Of a stretch of DNA of 64,000 bases, positions 1 to 8,062 are shown piece by piece. Both the position numbers and the translations under genes were made by a program. Source of the stretch: Aequorivita aquimaris. Its GTDB lineage: Bacteria; Bacteroidota; Bacteroidia; Flavobacteriales; Flavobacteriaceae. How positions within the stretch are numbered: position 1 is the first letter of the stretch; every line of letters begins with the position of its first letter. Below the pieces are notes generated by a model. The model was not told the origin of the DNA and ran no database searches. It saw nothing but the letters and a program-made list of their open reading frames with translations. The DNA lies in assembly GCF_001573155.1 (NCBI RefSeq), contig NZ_JRWG01000001.1, positions 186,001-250,000 on the forward strand, read 5' to 3'.

Positions 1-446
1 ACGATAGCTGCCTCTTTGGCGTTTTGCTTCGGAAGAATAAATCCTTTAAAACCTTCTTCCTTTGCCTTTAACGCAATTGGCAAGGCTCCACGAATGGGCT
101 GTAGATTTCCATCGAGGGAAAGTTCGCCCATGATGATAAATTCTGAAAGAGGGTTTCGCTCTTCAATTTGTTCCGTGGCAACGAGGATTCCCATCGCCAA
201 AGTAAGATCGTAGGCAGAGCCTTCCTTCCGAAGATCTGCGGGCGACATATTGAGGATCAATTTTTTCCCGGGGATTTTGTAACCGTTGTTCTGTAAAGCG
301 GCAGCAATTCGAAAATTGCTTTCACGAATGGCATTATCCGGCAAACCAACAAGATGGTAACCAATACCATTATCAACATTTACTTCAACAGTAATGGTTG
401 TGGCCTCAACGCCAAATACGGCGCTTCCATAAACTTTTGTAAGCAT
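1..446 (-). CDS. YifB/ComM family Mg-chelatase-like AAA+ ATPase, N-terminal part only (cut by window edge)
   Basis: The reading frame opens at an ATG at 446 and is still open at base 1, giving the first 148 residues. It begins MLTKVYGSAVFGVEA and contains GLPDNAIRES and NMSPADLRKEGSAYDL, which are hallmarks of the N-terminal S5-fold (ChlI-like) domain of YifB/ComM proteins. The Walker motifs lie outside the window. In the family, ComM is a hexameric helicase that promotes branch migration during natural transformation; the role in this organism is inferred. It lies 79 nt downstream of pgi on the same strand and may be read through from the glycolytic operon, although the gap is large enough for its own promoter. 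Confidence 0.9.
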   Translation of the reverse strand, partial: MLTKVYGSAVFGVEATTITVEVNVDNGIGYHLVGLPDNAIRESNFRIAAALQNNGYKIPGKKLILNMSPADLRKEGSAYDLTLAMGILVATEQIEERNPLSEFIIMGELSLDGNLQPIRGALPIALKAKEEGFKGFILPKQNAKEAAI

Positions 447-525
447 AATTCAGTAAGTATAAACGGGGAGTTTACAACTGAAAGATATAAAAAATGTTTG
501 TAGTGTAGGGTTTGTGGTTTATAGT

Positions 526-2100
526 TTATTGTGATTTTTTTAAAAATTGGGCCAAAAGTTTTCTGGTGGATGGATTCTTTACCAGGGAAGGATTATTTTT
601 CTCCATAGCAGTTAATGTTCCTTTTGCTACAGTTTTCCCCAGTTCCACGCCCCATTGGTCGTAACTGAAAATATTCCAAATAATGCCCTGCACGAAAAGT
701 TTGTGTTCGTAAATGGCAATAAGGCTTCCGAGGTTTTTCGGGGTCAATTTTTTTATCAAAATGGAATTGGTCGGTTTGTTGCCTTCGAAAAACTTGAATG
801 GATTTTCAACCTTTTCGGCGTGCGTTCCTTCCCAGAGTGCTTGGGTCTGGGCGAAGAAATTGGCCATTAAAATATTATGATTGTAACTATTGCCGTGCAA
901 TGGTTCACTAAAACCTATAAAATCCGTCGGAATCAGTTTTGTTCCTTGGTGCAAAAGTTGAAAATAGGCGTGCTGCGAATTACTGCCCACATTTCCCCAA
1001 ACTATCGTCCCAGTTTGATAATCTATTTTATTGCCGTTTCTGTCCACGCTCTTCCCATTGCTTTCCATCACGGCCTGCTGCAGGTATGGAACCAATTTGT
1101 GCAGATATTGCGAATAGGCAACAATGGCTTCACTTTCTGCGTTAAAAAAGTTGTTATACCAAACTGAAAGTAAGGCCAGTACAACTGGGATGTTTTTATT
1201 GAAATCCTCGTTCTTGAAATGTTTGTCCATTTCAAAAGCACCTTTTAGCAATTCCTCAAAATTATTGAAACCAATGCTGCAGCAAATTGACAGACCGACC
1301 GAACTCCACAGTGAAAACCTGCCGCCTACCCAATCCTTCATCGGGAAAATATTTTCTTCGGAAATGCCAAACTCCTTTGCTACTTCTACATTTGCTGATA
1401 CGGCTACAAAATGTTTTTCAATATCCGCTTCCGAAGCATTTTTCAAAAACCATTTTTTTACTACGGAAGCGTTTGCAATGGTTTCCTGCGTGGTGAAACT
1501 TTTTGAAACAACTATAAAAAGTGTAGTTTCTGGGTTTAGTTTTTTTAATGTTTCGGCAACTGAATCGCCATCAATATTTGCTATAAAATGAATTTTTAAA
1601 TGATTGCGGTAAAACTGAAGCGCTTCCGCAACCATTTCGGGACCCAAATGACTTCCGCCAATGCCAATGTTTACAACGTCTGTAATTACTTTTCCTGTAA
1701 AACCTTTGTGTGAACCATTTATTATTTCTTCGGAAAAACGTTCCATTTTTTGAAGCGTAGCTTTTACTTCCGGTTTGGTGTTTTCAAAATCGCGAAGTGC
1801 TGTATGCAATACTTCTCGATTTTCGGTTTCGTTTATTTTTTTGCCAGAAAACTGTTGGTTTATTGCTTCTTTCAACTTTACCTCTTCCGCAAGATTTATT
1901 AAAAGTGAAAGCGTTTCATCTGTAATTTTGTTTTTTGAATAATCTAAGTAAAAATCCTGCCATTCAATCTTAAAACGGTCTGCCCGACCGGGATCTTTTG
2001 AAAAAACATCCTGCATCTGCAGCATTTTGGTTTCTTGAAAATGTTTTTCAAGTGCCTTCCAAGCTTCGGTTTTTGTAGGATTTATTTTGGGTAAAGACAT
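526..2100 (-). CDS. pgi: Glucose-6-phosphate isomerase
   Basis: This 524-residue cytosolic enzyme interconverts glucose-6-phosphate and fructose-6-phosphate. Both family signatures are present: DWVGGRFSLWSSVG at about 256-269 and a C-terminal block with YDQWGVELGK ending at the catalytic lysine near 489. The phosphate-binding region SKSFTTQET (199-207), the catalytic Glu in VMESNGK (about 346) and the SNSQHA histidine (about 377) are intact. The length fits the long bacterial/eukaryotic PGI type. It is the fourth gene of a leftward operon pfkA-gap-sugar kinase-pgi, 27 nt after the kinase. No truncation or missing residue was seen. Confidence 0.97.
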   Translation of the reverse strand: MSLPKINPTKTEAWKALEKHFQETKMLQMQDVFSKDPGRADRFKIEWQDFYLDYSKNKITDETLSLLINLAEEVKLKEAINQQFSGKKINETENREVLHTALRDFENTKPEVKATLQKMERFSEEIINGSHKGFTGKVITDVVNIGIGGSHLGPEMVAEALQFYRNHLKIHFIANIDGDSVAETLKKLNPETTLFIVVSKSFTTQETIANASVVKKWFLKNASEADIEKHFVAVSANVEVAKEFGISEENIFPMKDWVGGRFSLWSSVGLSICCSIGFNNFEELLKGAFEMDKHFKNEDFNKNIPVVLALLSVWYNNFFNAESEAIVAYSQYLHKLVPYLQQAVMESNGKSVDRNGNKIDYQTGTIVWGNVGSNSQHAYFQLLHQGTKLIPTDFIGFSEPLHGNSYNHNILMANFFAQTQALWEGTHAEKVENPFKFFEGNKPTNSILIKKLTPKNLGSLIAIYEHKLFVQGIIWNIFSYDQWGVELGKTVAKGTLTAMEKNNPSLVKNPSTRKLLAQFLKKSQ

Positions 2101-2127
2101 TCTGATTTACGATTGACGATTTTAAAT

Positions 2128-2985
2128 TTACGAGTTGTGAATTTTGCTTTTATAATAATCTATTAGCCCATCAATTGGGCGTTGAACGATATTTCCAAGT
2201 TCAAGATTGTGTGCCGCAAAACATTCTTTTATAATTTCTTCTGAAAAATGTGCAATGGAGCCAATAAAATGAATAGGGACTTCGTGCGCCTTTTCATAAC
2301 AAAGAATGCGGCATTCAATAAAATTTGAAATACCTTCTTTTATCAGCGCGTAAAAGTATGGGTTTATTTCTTTCTGGGTAAATATGAATTGCGCAAAAGA
2401 CGCCAAATATGCGTTTGGGTTGGGCTTTTTGTAAAGATTCATCTTTATTTCATCTGCTTCTAAATTGAATTTATTTTCAAATTCCGCAGCAATTTCCTTT
2501 GGCATTCTTTGATAATAATAATCGCGGATCAATCTTTTTCCGAAGTAATTTCCACTGGCCTCGTCCATCAAAATAAAGCCCAAAGCTGGGATTGGCGCGT
2601 GAATTTCGGTGCCGTCAAAATAACAACTATTGCTGCCCGTACCTAAAATGCAAACAATTCCCGGTTTGGTGGTTGCGGCAAAAACCGCGGCCGCCATATC
2701 TTCGGATACGTTGACTTTTGCCTTGGTAAAGAGTGCTTCCAAAACATCCTTTAAAATGCTTCGCGGCGTTGTAGTGCCACAACCTGCTCCATAAAAATCT
2801 AAAATTTCAACACTATTGAAAATGCTTTTTAAAGTTTCGTTTGAAGCAATGCGAAGCAACAATTCCTCTTTTGGAACAACCGTAGGATTTAACCCGGAAG
2901 TAGCTGTTTTAAAAACGACTTCGCCAGAATTATCCAACAATACCCAATCACATTTTGTAGAACCGCCGTCGGTTATTAGGGTCAT
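2128..2985 (-). CDS. BadF/BadG-type sugar kinase, probably N-acetylglucosamine kinase
   Basis: This 285-residue ASKHA-fold protein opens with an N-terminal phosphate-1 loop (MTLITDGGSTKCDW) and has a second phosphate loop, CILGTGSNSCYFDG, near residue 120. Both are typical of the BcrAD/BadF/BadG family, to which eukaryotic GlcNAc kinase belongs. The likely reaction is ATP-dependent phosphorylation of an amino sugar; the exact sugar cannot be read from sequence. It starts 3 nt after gap and precedes pgi, so it is translated with glycolytic enzymes. That suggests a hexose or hexosamine entry function rather than the benzoyl-CoA reductase activator role of other family members. Confidence 0.8.
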   Translation of the reverse strand: MTLITDGGSTKCDWVLLDNSGEVVFKTATSGLNPTVVPKEELLLRIASNETLKSIFNSVEILDFYGAGCGTTTPRSILKDVLEALFTKAKVNVSEDMAAAVFAATTKPGIVCILGTGSNSCYFDGTEIHAPIPALGFILMDEASGNYFGKRLIRDYYYQRMPKEIAAEFENKFNLEADEIKMNLYKKPNPNAYLASFAQFIFTQKEINPYFYALIKEGISNFIECRILCYEKAHEVPIHFIGSIAHFSEEIIKECFAAHNLELGNIVQRPIDGLIDYYKSKIHNS

Positions 2986-2988
2986 AGT

Positions 2989-3987
2989 TTATAAAGTTGC
3001 AACGTGAGCGGCCAAATCTACCAGTTTTGCGGAGTAGCCGTATTCGTTATCGTACCAAGCCACTAACTTAAAGAAATTATCGTTAAGCGCAATGCCGGCA
3101 TTGGCATCAAAGGTGCAAATGTATGGATCCGAAACGAAATCCTGTGAAACCACTTCGGCTTCGGTGTAGTTTACGATTCCTTTATAATTGGTTTCCGAAG
3201 CTTTTTTGAAGAGTGCCTTTATTGCTTCGTATGTGGCGGGTTTTTCAGTGCGAACCGTTAAATCTACCACGGAAACATCTGTGGTTGGCACGCGGAAAGC
3301 CATTCCCGTAAGTTTGCCCTTCAACTCTGGAATTACTTTGGTTACGGCAACGGCGGCACCCGTGGTTGTTGGGATTATATTGCTCAATGCGCTTCTTCCC
3401 AAACGATAATTTTTCTTTGAAGGCTGGTCAACCGTAGATTGTGTAGCCGTAACGGAATGAACCGTTGTCATTAAAGCTTCAACAATTCCGTATTCGTCAT
3501 TGATAATTTTTGCCATTGGTGCAAGACAGTTTGTGGTGCAAGAAGCGTTTGAAATGATTGTATCGGAAGGTTTAATTTCTTTATGATTCACGCCCATCAC
3601 AAACATTGGTGCCGATTTTGATGGTGCGGAAATAATTACTTTTTTGGCGCCTGCTTTTAAATGTGCCGAAGCTGAATCAACTTCCTTAAAAATTCCGGTG
3701 CAGTCAATTATTATTTCAGCACCTACATCGTCCCATTTTAAATTTTCGGGATTTTTTTCGGCGGTGACCCTTATTTTTTTTCCATCAACTACCAAATTTC
3801 CATTTTTTACTTCAACCGTTCCGGGATATTTTCCGTGCACGGAATCGTATTCCAATAAATAGGCTAAATGATCTACTTCCAGCAAATCATTTACCGCAAC
3901 TATTTCAATATTTTTTCTTTGTGATGCAATTCTGAAAGCCAATCGGCCAATTCGGCCAAAGCCGTTAATTCCTATTTTCGTTTTCAT
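2989..3987 (-). CDS. gap: Type I glyceraldehyde-3-phosphate dehydrogenase
   Basis: This is a 332-residue NAD-dependent GAPDH. The Rossmann glycine motif is [13 protein letters not shown] at 7-19, an Asp in VNDLLEVD points to NAD preference, and the active-site Cys150 sits in [12 protein letters not shown] with the expected downstream His in the VHSVTATQ block. The substrate-binding and C-terminal WYDNEYGYS motifs are intact. It catalyses the oxidative phosphorylation of glyceraldehyde-3-phosphate in glycolysis. It lies 24 nt after pfkA and 3 nt before the sugar kinase, in one transcription unit. Another gap copy outside the window is possible in flavobacteria but cannot be judged here. Confidence 0.97.
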   Translation of the reverse strand: MKTKIGINGFGRIGRLAFRIASQRKNIEIVAVNDLLEVDHLAYLLEYDSVHGKYPGTVEVKNGNLVVDGKKIRVTAEKNPENLKWDDVGAEIIIDCTGIFKEVDSASAHLKAGAKKVIISAPSKSAPMFVMGVNHKEIKPSDTIISNASCTTNCLAPMAKIINDEYGIVEALMTTVHSVTATQSTVDQPSKKNYRLGRSALSNIIPTTTGAAVAVTKVIPELKGKLTGMAFRVPTTDVSVVDLTVRTEKPATYEAIKALFKKASETNYKGIVNYTEAEVVSQDFVSDPYICTFDANAGIALNDNFFKLVAWYDNEYGYSAKLVDLAAHVATL

Positions 3988-4011
3988 TTATAAATTTTTA
4001 TTTTTTTAATT

Positions 4012-4995
4012 TTAAATTGAAATGATATCTGCAACGCGTATCAAATCTTCGTCAATTTCATTACTGCCTTTTATTGCTTCTGAAAAAGGAACCGAAATAA
4101 CTTTGTTGTGAACAATCCCAATCATTACATTGGTTTCGCCGCGCAAAAGCGCATCAATAGCGCCAACACCCAAACGGCTCGCAAGTACACGATCGTAACA
4201 ACTGGGGGAACCTCCCCTTTGAATGTGGCCAAGTACAGTAACCCTAACTTCGTATTCCTTTAAATTTTCTTCAATATATTGGGCAAGGCCAAAAATATTC
4301 TTCCCTATTTGATCGCCTTCGGAAACTACTACGATACTTGAGGTTTTTCCGGATTTTTTACTTCGGCCTAATGATTCCACCAAACGCTCGCGGCCCATGT
4401 TTTGCTCAGGAATCAAAATCTCCTCCGCTCCTGCACCAATGCCCGCATTCAATGCAATATCTCCCGCATCGCGGCCCATTACTTCAACCAAAAAAAGACG
4501 GTTGTGCGAGTTTGCCGTATCGCGAATTTTATCAATCGCTTCCACAACCGTATTCAAAGCCGTGTCGTAACCTATGGTATAGTCGGTTCCATTAATATCG
4601 TTATCAATAGTTCCCGGCAGGCCGACAATGGGAAAATTGAATTCTTTTATAAATACGGAAGCTCCCGCAAATGTCCCGTCGCCACCAATGACGACCAAAG
4701 CATCAATGTTTTCCTTTTTAAGATTTTCGAAAGCTTTTTTTCTGCCTTCTTCAGTTCTAAATTCCTTTGAACGTGCAGATTTCAGAAAAGTTCCGCCCCG
4801 ATTGATGATGTTTTTTACAGAACGCGCATTCAATTCTTTAAAATCACCTTCAATCAAACCTTGTAAACCACGATAAATGCCTATGCACTCGATACCGTTG
4901 TAGGCGCAAGCCCTAACCACCGCCCTAATGGCAGCGTTCATTCCCGGGGCATCTCCGCCACTGGTTAAAACCCCTATTCTTTTTGGTAAATTCAT
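4012..4995 (-). CDS. pfkA: ATP-dependent 6-phosphofructokinase
   Basis: This is a 327-residue phosphofructokinase of the bacterial PfkA type. It shows the ATP-binding segment GVLTSGGDAPGMN (8-20), the GGDGT loop (104-108), the catalytic TIDND (129-133) and the signature VLGHIQRGGSPSCYDR. The GGDGT glycine following Asp is the ATP-type residue rather than the PPi-type aspartate. It is the first gene of the leftward glycolytic operon, with about 240 nt of gene-free DNA upstream that must hold the operon promoter. I found no clear TAnnTTTG box on the minus strand there. Confidence 0.97.
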   Translation of the reverse strand: MNLPKRIGVLTSGGDAPGMNAAIRAVVRACAYNGIECIGIYRGLQGLIEGDFKELNARSVKNIINRGGTFLKSARSKEFRTEEGRKKAFENLKKENIDALVVIGGDGTFAGASVFIKEFNFPIVGLPGTIDNDINGTDYTIGYDTALNTVVEAIDKIRDTANSHNRLFLVEVMGRDAGDIALNAGIGAGAEEILIPEQNMGRERLVESLGRSKKSGKTSSIVVVSEGDQIGKNIFGLAQYIEENLKEYEVRVTVLGHIQRGGSPSCYDRVLASRLGVGAIDALLRGETNVMIGIVHNKVISVPFSEAIKGSNEIDEDLIRVADIISI

Positions 4996-5068
4996 AAACG
5001 GAAAGTTACTATTATTGTTTACAATTCAAAATGATTTCCATCAGAAAAAAAATACGTGTAAGTACGTA

Positions 5069-5099
5069 TTGTGGAAATTTATTTACTGACCTATATTTG
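5069..5099 (+). promoter_or_regulatory. Candidate promoter of an unannotated rightward small RNA
   Basis: On the plus strand a TTG at 5069-5071 is followed after 20 nt by TATATTTG at 5092-5099, matching the Bacteroidetes TTG-N17-23-TAnnTTTG pattern. No plus-strand gene follows. The terminator at 5197-5225 would end a transcript of roughly 120 nt. The match could be chance in AT-rich DNA. Confidence 0.35.
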
Positions 5100-5196
5100 A
5101 ATCATAGAATTAGTGGATAATGCACAAAGCAATATTTTTTGTGGGGATAGAAAATATTCTTAGTGCACTTTAAAGTTTACTAAGTTAGGTTTGTTA

Positions 5197-5230
5197 AAGA
5201 ATCCCGGCCATTGGTCGGGATTCTTGTTTT
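5197..5230. terminator. Bidirectional intrinsic terminator between tilS and pfkA
   Basis: A 10-bp stem, AAGAATCCCG (5197-5206) with CGGGATTCTT (5216-5225), encloses a 9-nt loop. The plus-strand side runs into TTGTTTT; on the minus strand it is followed by TTTAAC. It can end tilS transcription before the glycolytic operon begins, and could also end a plus-strand RNA. Confidence 0.8.
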
Positions 5231-5236
5231 AGTGAA

Positions 5237-6541
5237 TTAGTCGTTCCAAGTAATTTTCAGAATTTTCTTCGAATCTTTAGTTACTTTAAAACGATCATCC
5301 ATTCGGTGGCCAATAACCCAAACTATTTTTTCGTCACTTAAAAGCAGCCAGATTTTTTCCTTTTCGGTAAGAGGAATTTTTTCGTCTTTAAAAAATTTGC
5401 TCAACTTCTTTTTGCCTTTCATTCCAAAAGGGTGAAAGCTATCGCCGCGCTCCCACTTTCTAAGTTTTAAAGGGAAGTTTAGCTTTTCAGAAGCAACATA
5501 TATCAAATTTTTCTCGGTTTCGCCGATATACTCTGCGGATTCTATTTTCAGATTAATTGGAAAAACAACCCCTTCTTTTGGAACTGAAAACTCTTCGGAA
5601 AAATTTTCTTTTGAAATTTCCGTGAGAATCAATTCATCACGGTTCTTTAAAAGTTGGTGCGTTTTAGAAAAAACCTTTTTTCCCGTTTGGGCATCGAGCA
5701 ATTGTGAAACATCATCCCATTCAGTGAATCCGAAACTATTTAATAATTCATAGAGCAATGCTTCTGTATGCGGCAGATCTTTGATTTTTTGAATATTAAT
5801 TTTATATGAATCCGCTGCCTCGGTGACCACCAAATTATAAACCAAAGCCAAATAATCTTCTATGAGATTTTGTGAAGCCTTTAGGTTTTGTTGGGTTTTT
5901 TGAAAATTTTTCAAAACCGAATCATTCACTTTTTTGAATTTGGGCAGAACTTCCAACCGCAACGTATTCCGAAGATAATCGGTCTTTTGATTGCTGCTGT
6001 CTTCGCGCCATTTCAAATTGTTTTCTTCAGCATATTTCAAGATTTCTTCTCTGGAAAATTTTAAAAGCGGTCTAATGATTTTATTATTTTCCTTCGGAAT
6101 ACCAGTAAGTCCGTTTAATCCTGTGCCACGCGATAGGTTGATGAAAAAAGTTTCAAGATCATCATCCAAATGGTGGGCGGTCAATAAGAAATCGTATTTA
6201 AAATCTTTTAAAATTTCGGAAAACCAATTATAGCGGAGCTCGCGCGCTGCCATTTGGGTTGAGATTTTATGCTCTTTGGCAAATTTTTTTGTGTCGAAAG
6301 TTTCGGCAAAAACGGGGATTTCCAAGTTTTTAGCCAACCCGATTACGAACATTTCATCGCCATCGCTTTCCTTTCCGCGCAGTGAAAAATTGCAATGTGC
6401 CAAAGCGATCTCATAATTCAATTCTTTCATTAAATATGTTAACACCACACTGTCCAAACCACCGCTGCAAGCAATGAGCAGTTTTTTTTCACTTAAAAAA
6501 GGAAAATTGGCTTCAATATTTTTTTTGAATGTAGTATGCAA
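5237..6541 (-). CDS. tilS: tRNA(Ile)-lysidine synthase
   Basis: This is a 434-residue PP-loop ATPase. The ATP pyrophosphatase signature SGGLDS lies at 26-31, followed by AHCNFSLRGKESD and the LTAHHLDDDLETF block. The C-terminal TilS domain contains RKWERGDSFHPFGMKGKKKL, which is diagnostic. The enzyme converts cytidine-34 of the CAU-anticodon isoleucine tRNA to lysidine so that it reads AUA, and is normally essential. It ends just before the bidirectional terminator. The DUF3307 gene ends 9 nt upstream of its start, so the SatD-DUF3307-tilS genes may be one leftward transcript. Confidence 0.96.
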   Translation of the reverse strand: MHTTFKKNIEANFPFLSEKKLLIACSGGLDSVVLTYLMKELNYEIALAHCNFSLRGKESDGDEMFVIGLAKNLEIPVFAETFDTKKFAKEHKISTQMAARELRYNWFSEILKDFKYDFLLTAHHLDDDLETFFINLSRGTGLNGLTGIPKENNKIIRPLLKFSREEILKYAEENNLKWREDSSNQKTDYLRNTLRLEVLPKFKKVNDSVLKNFQKTQQNLKASQNLIEDYLALVYNLVVTEAADSYKINIQKIKDLPHTEALLYELLNSFGFTEWDDVSQLLDAQTGKKVFSKTHQLLKNRDELILTEISKENFSEEFSVPKEGVVFPINLKIESAEYIGETEKNLIYVASEKLNFPLKLRKWERGDSFHPFGMKGKKKLSKFFKDEKIPLTEKEKIWLLLSDEKIVWVIGHRMDDRFKVTKDSKKILKITWND

Positions 6542-6550
6542 ATTAAAAAT

Positions 6551-7255
6551 TTAGAAAAAATTTATTACAATTCCAGCAATAACGGCTATTCCGAAACTGA
6601 GCATGGTACCAATAAGCACGTATTCGGTTTTTAGGGTTTCGTTGTTTCCATAGCGGAGAATGGATTTTGCGGCAATAAGAAAGCCCACTGCTGAATATTG
6701 TGAAACAAGAATAAACGTAAGTGTTAAAATACGTTCCAAAACACCTATTACCTTTCCCGCATTCGGCATTTCATTATCGCTGCTCACTTGAATCTCAGTA
6801 GCCTTGAACACTTCTCTTATAAAAATGTTTGCGGGTTTTAAACAGACCAAATATCCGGTAATTATAAGCAAATATTTAAAATTTATTGAAACATCAATTG
6901 AAGTAGTTATACCGTGCCACTTATTGAACAAAACAACTACCAAGGTAAGAATGGCCAAATGAGCTGCTTGATCTATAAAAAATGCATACCGTCCAAAATA
7001 ACTGCTATTGTTGAGATGGCGCTTAAAGCCATCTAGCAAGAAGTGGGAAAATGCGATTATCGCCGCTCCCAAAGCAAAACTTAGCTGTAATGAAAAAAGC
7101 CACGCCAAAACAAAACAGGCCAGCCCGTGCCAATATAAAAAGGAGCTTTTAAAGCCGATTGTGTTTTTCTGATTTGCCAACTTGTCTGTTTGGAAAAAAT
7201 AATCCAAACACAGATGTGCGATTATTTGGAGCAGCAATAATTCCTTTAGTCCCAT
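6551..7255 (-). CDS. DUF3307 family membrane protein
   Basis: A 234-residue polytopic membrane protein with about six hydrophobic segments. It has the family-typical N-terminus LLLLQIIAHLCLDYFFQTDKLANQK, interrupted by short polar loops, and the FSHFLLDGFKRH block. The function of DUF3307 is not known. It sits 5 nt downstream of the SatD-family gene; from memory, SatD/DUF3307 pairs recur in Bacteroidetes, so the two products probably act together. It is likely controlled by the repeat operator upstream of the SatD gene. No enzymatic motif is visible. Confidence 0.8.
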   Translation of the reverse strand: MGLKELLLLQIIAHLCLDYFFQTDKLANQKNTIGFKSSFLYWHGLACFVLAWLFSLQLSFALGAAIIAFSHFLLDGFKRHLNNSSYFGRYAFFIDQAAHLAILTLVVVLFNKWHGITTSIDVSINFKYLLIITGYLVCLKPANIFIREVFKATEIQVSSDNEMPNAGKVIGVLERILTLTFILVSQYSAVGFLIAAKSILRYGNNETLKTEYVLIGTMLSFGIAVIAGIVINFF

Positions 7256-7260
7256 AGTTT

Positions 7261-7947
7261 CTATTTTGAAATTACCATTTTAAAATAGTTTACCGCTTCA
7301 TCAATGGCATTCCAGCCCACGCTGGTAGAGTGCTGATTGACGGCAGATTGTCCTATGCCAAGGCGTTTGGCAATTTCGTCCTCTTGGTTATTCATTAATT
7401 TTAAATACAAAACCTCGCATTGTCTGGATGTTGCCTTGCTTAACAAAACATCCAGCAAGGCAAGTAAAGGTTGGAAATTTTTATTTAAATCTTCGTTTTT
7501 TGACGCAAAAAACAAGGTGTTTTTTATAACAATGCGTTCTTTATTGTAGGTTGTTTCGCCACTTATTTCGCGCCCCGACAGATAAATGGCCTCGCCATCT
7601 ATAACGCCTTCTTCGGGTTTGTAACGGCTCAGTTCGCCATAACCAATAGCAAGTCTTATTCCGTGGGTTTTGAATTGTTTTATCCTATTGTCTTCACTTG
7701 TGTAAGCCTTCATTTTAATGGGAATTGCCTTTACAAAGCTTTTTATGGCCAAGGCCACTTGCAGTCCTTCTGGGGCATTCGGAACCACACACTCTAAGTA
7801 ATCGCCTTTTATAATGCGGCCATATACATTAAATTCCTCCTTCAAGCTTTGGAGCAAGATGTTTAAGTTTTCTTCCACAAATTTGCGGTCTTGGGTATGC
7901 AAACCTGTTGATGAAACAATATCGCCAGATATTACCGAATAGTTCAT
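7261..7947 (-). CDS. SatD family protein, probable transcription regulator
   Basis: This 228-residue protein opens with MNYSVISGDIVSSTGL, the SatD-family N-terminus, which resembles a nucleotide-cyclase-like fold. It ends in a helix-turn-helix-like segment, EDEIAKRLGIGQSAVNQHS, resembling sigma region 4/LuxR recognition helices. The combination suggests a DNA-binding regulator with an N-terminal sensing domain. It lies 5 nt upstream of the DUF3307 gene. Three 29-bp palindromic repeats lie directly upstream of its start, so autoregulation is a reasonable inference. The family was named from a streptococcal acid-tolerance locus; the biochemical activity is unknown. Confidence 0.75.
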   Translation of the reverse strand: MNYSVISGDIVSSTGLHTQDRKFVEENLNILLQSLKEEFNVYGRIIKGDYLECVVPNAPEGLQVALAIKSFVKAIPIKMKAYTSEDNRIKQFKTHGIRLAIGYGELSRYKPEEGVIDGEAIYLSGREISGETTYNKERIVIKNTLFFASKNEDLNKNFQPLLALLDVLLSKATSRQCEVLYLKLMNNQEDEIAKRLGIGQSAVNQHSTSVGWNAIDEAVNYFKMVISK

Positions 7948-7963
7948 TTTATTAGAATTTATT

Positions 7964-8062
7964 CAAATATATAAATTTATTAGCTTAAACACTAATAAAT
8001 GTACTTTATAAGCTTAAAAGCTAATAAATAACCTTTATAAGCTTTAGAACTCATAAAGAGTT
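7964..8062 (-). promoter_or_regulatory. SatD promoter with three 29-bp tandem palindromic operators
   Basis: Three imperfect copies start at 7976, 8005 and 8034, exactly 29 bp apart. Each begins TTTATWAGCTT and each is itself an inverted repeat. In copy 1 ATTTATTAG (7975-7983) pairs with CTAATAAAT (7992-8000); copy 2 is nearly a full palindrome. A minus-strand TATATTTG -7 box (7964-7971) adjoins copy 1, so the repeats cover the -33 region. The last copy overlaps the 3' end of pabB. The arrangement looks like a cooperative repressor array, most simply bound by the SatD-family protein. Confidence 0.7.

Noticed and set aside
877-1591. Antisense ORFs inside pgi
   Set aside because: They lie on the opposite strand of a long clear enzyme gene and match no family, so they are overlap shadows.
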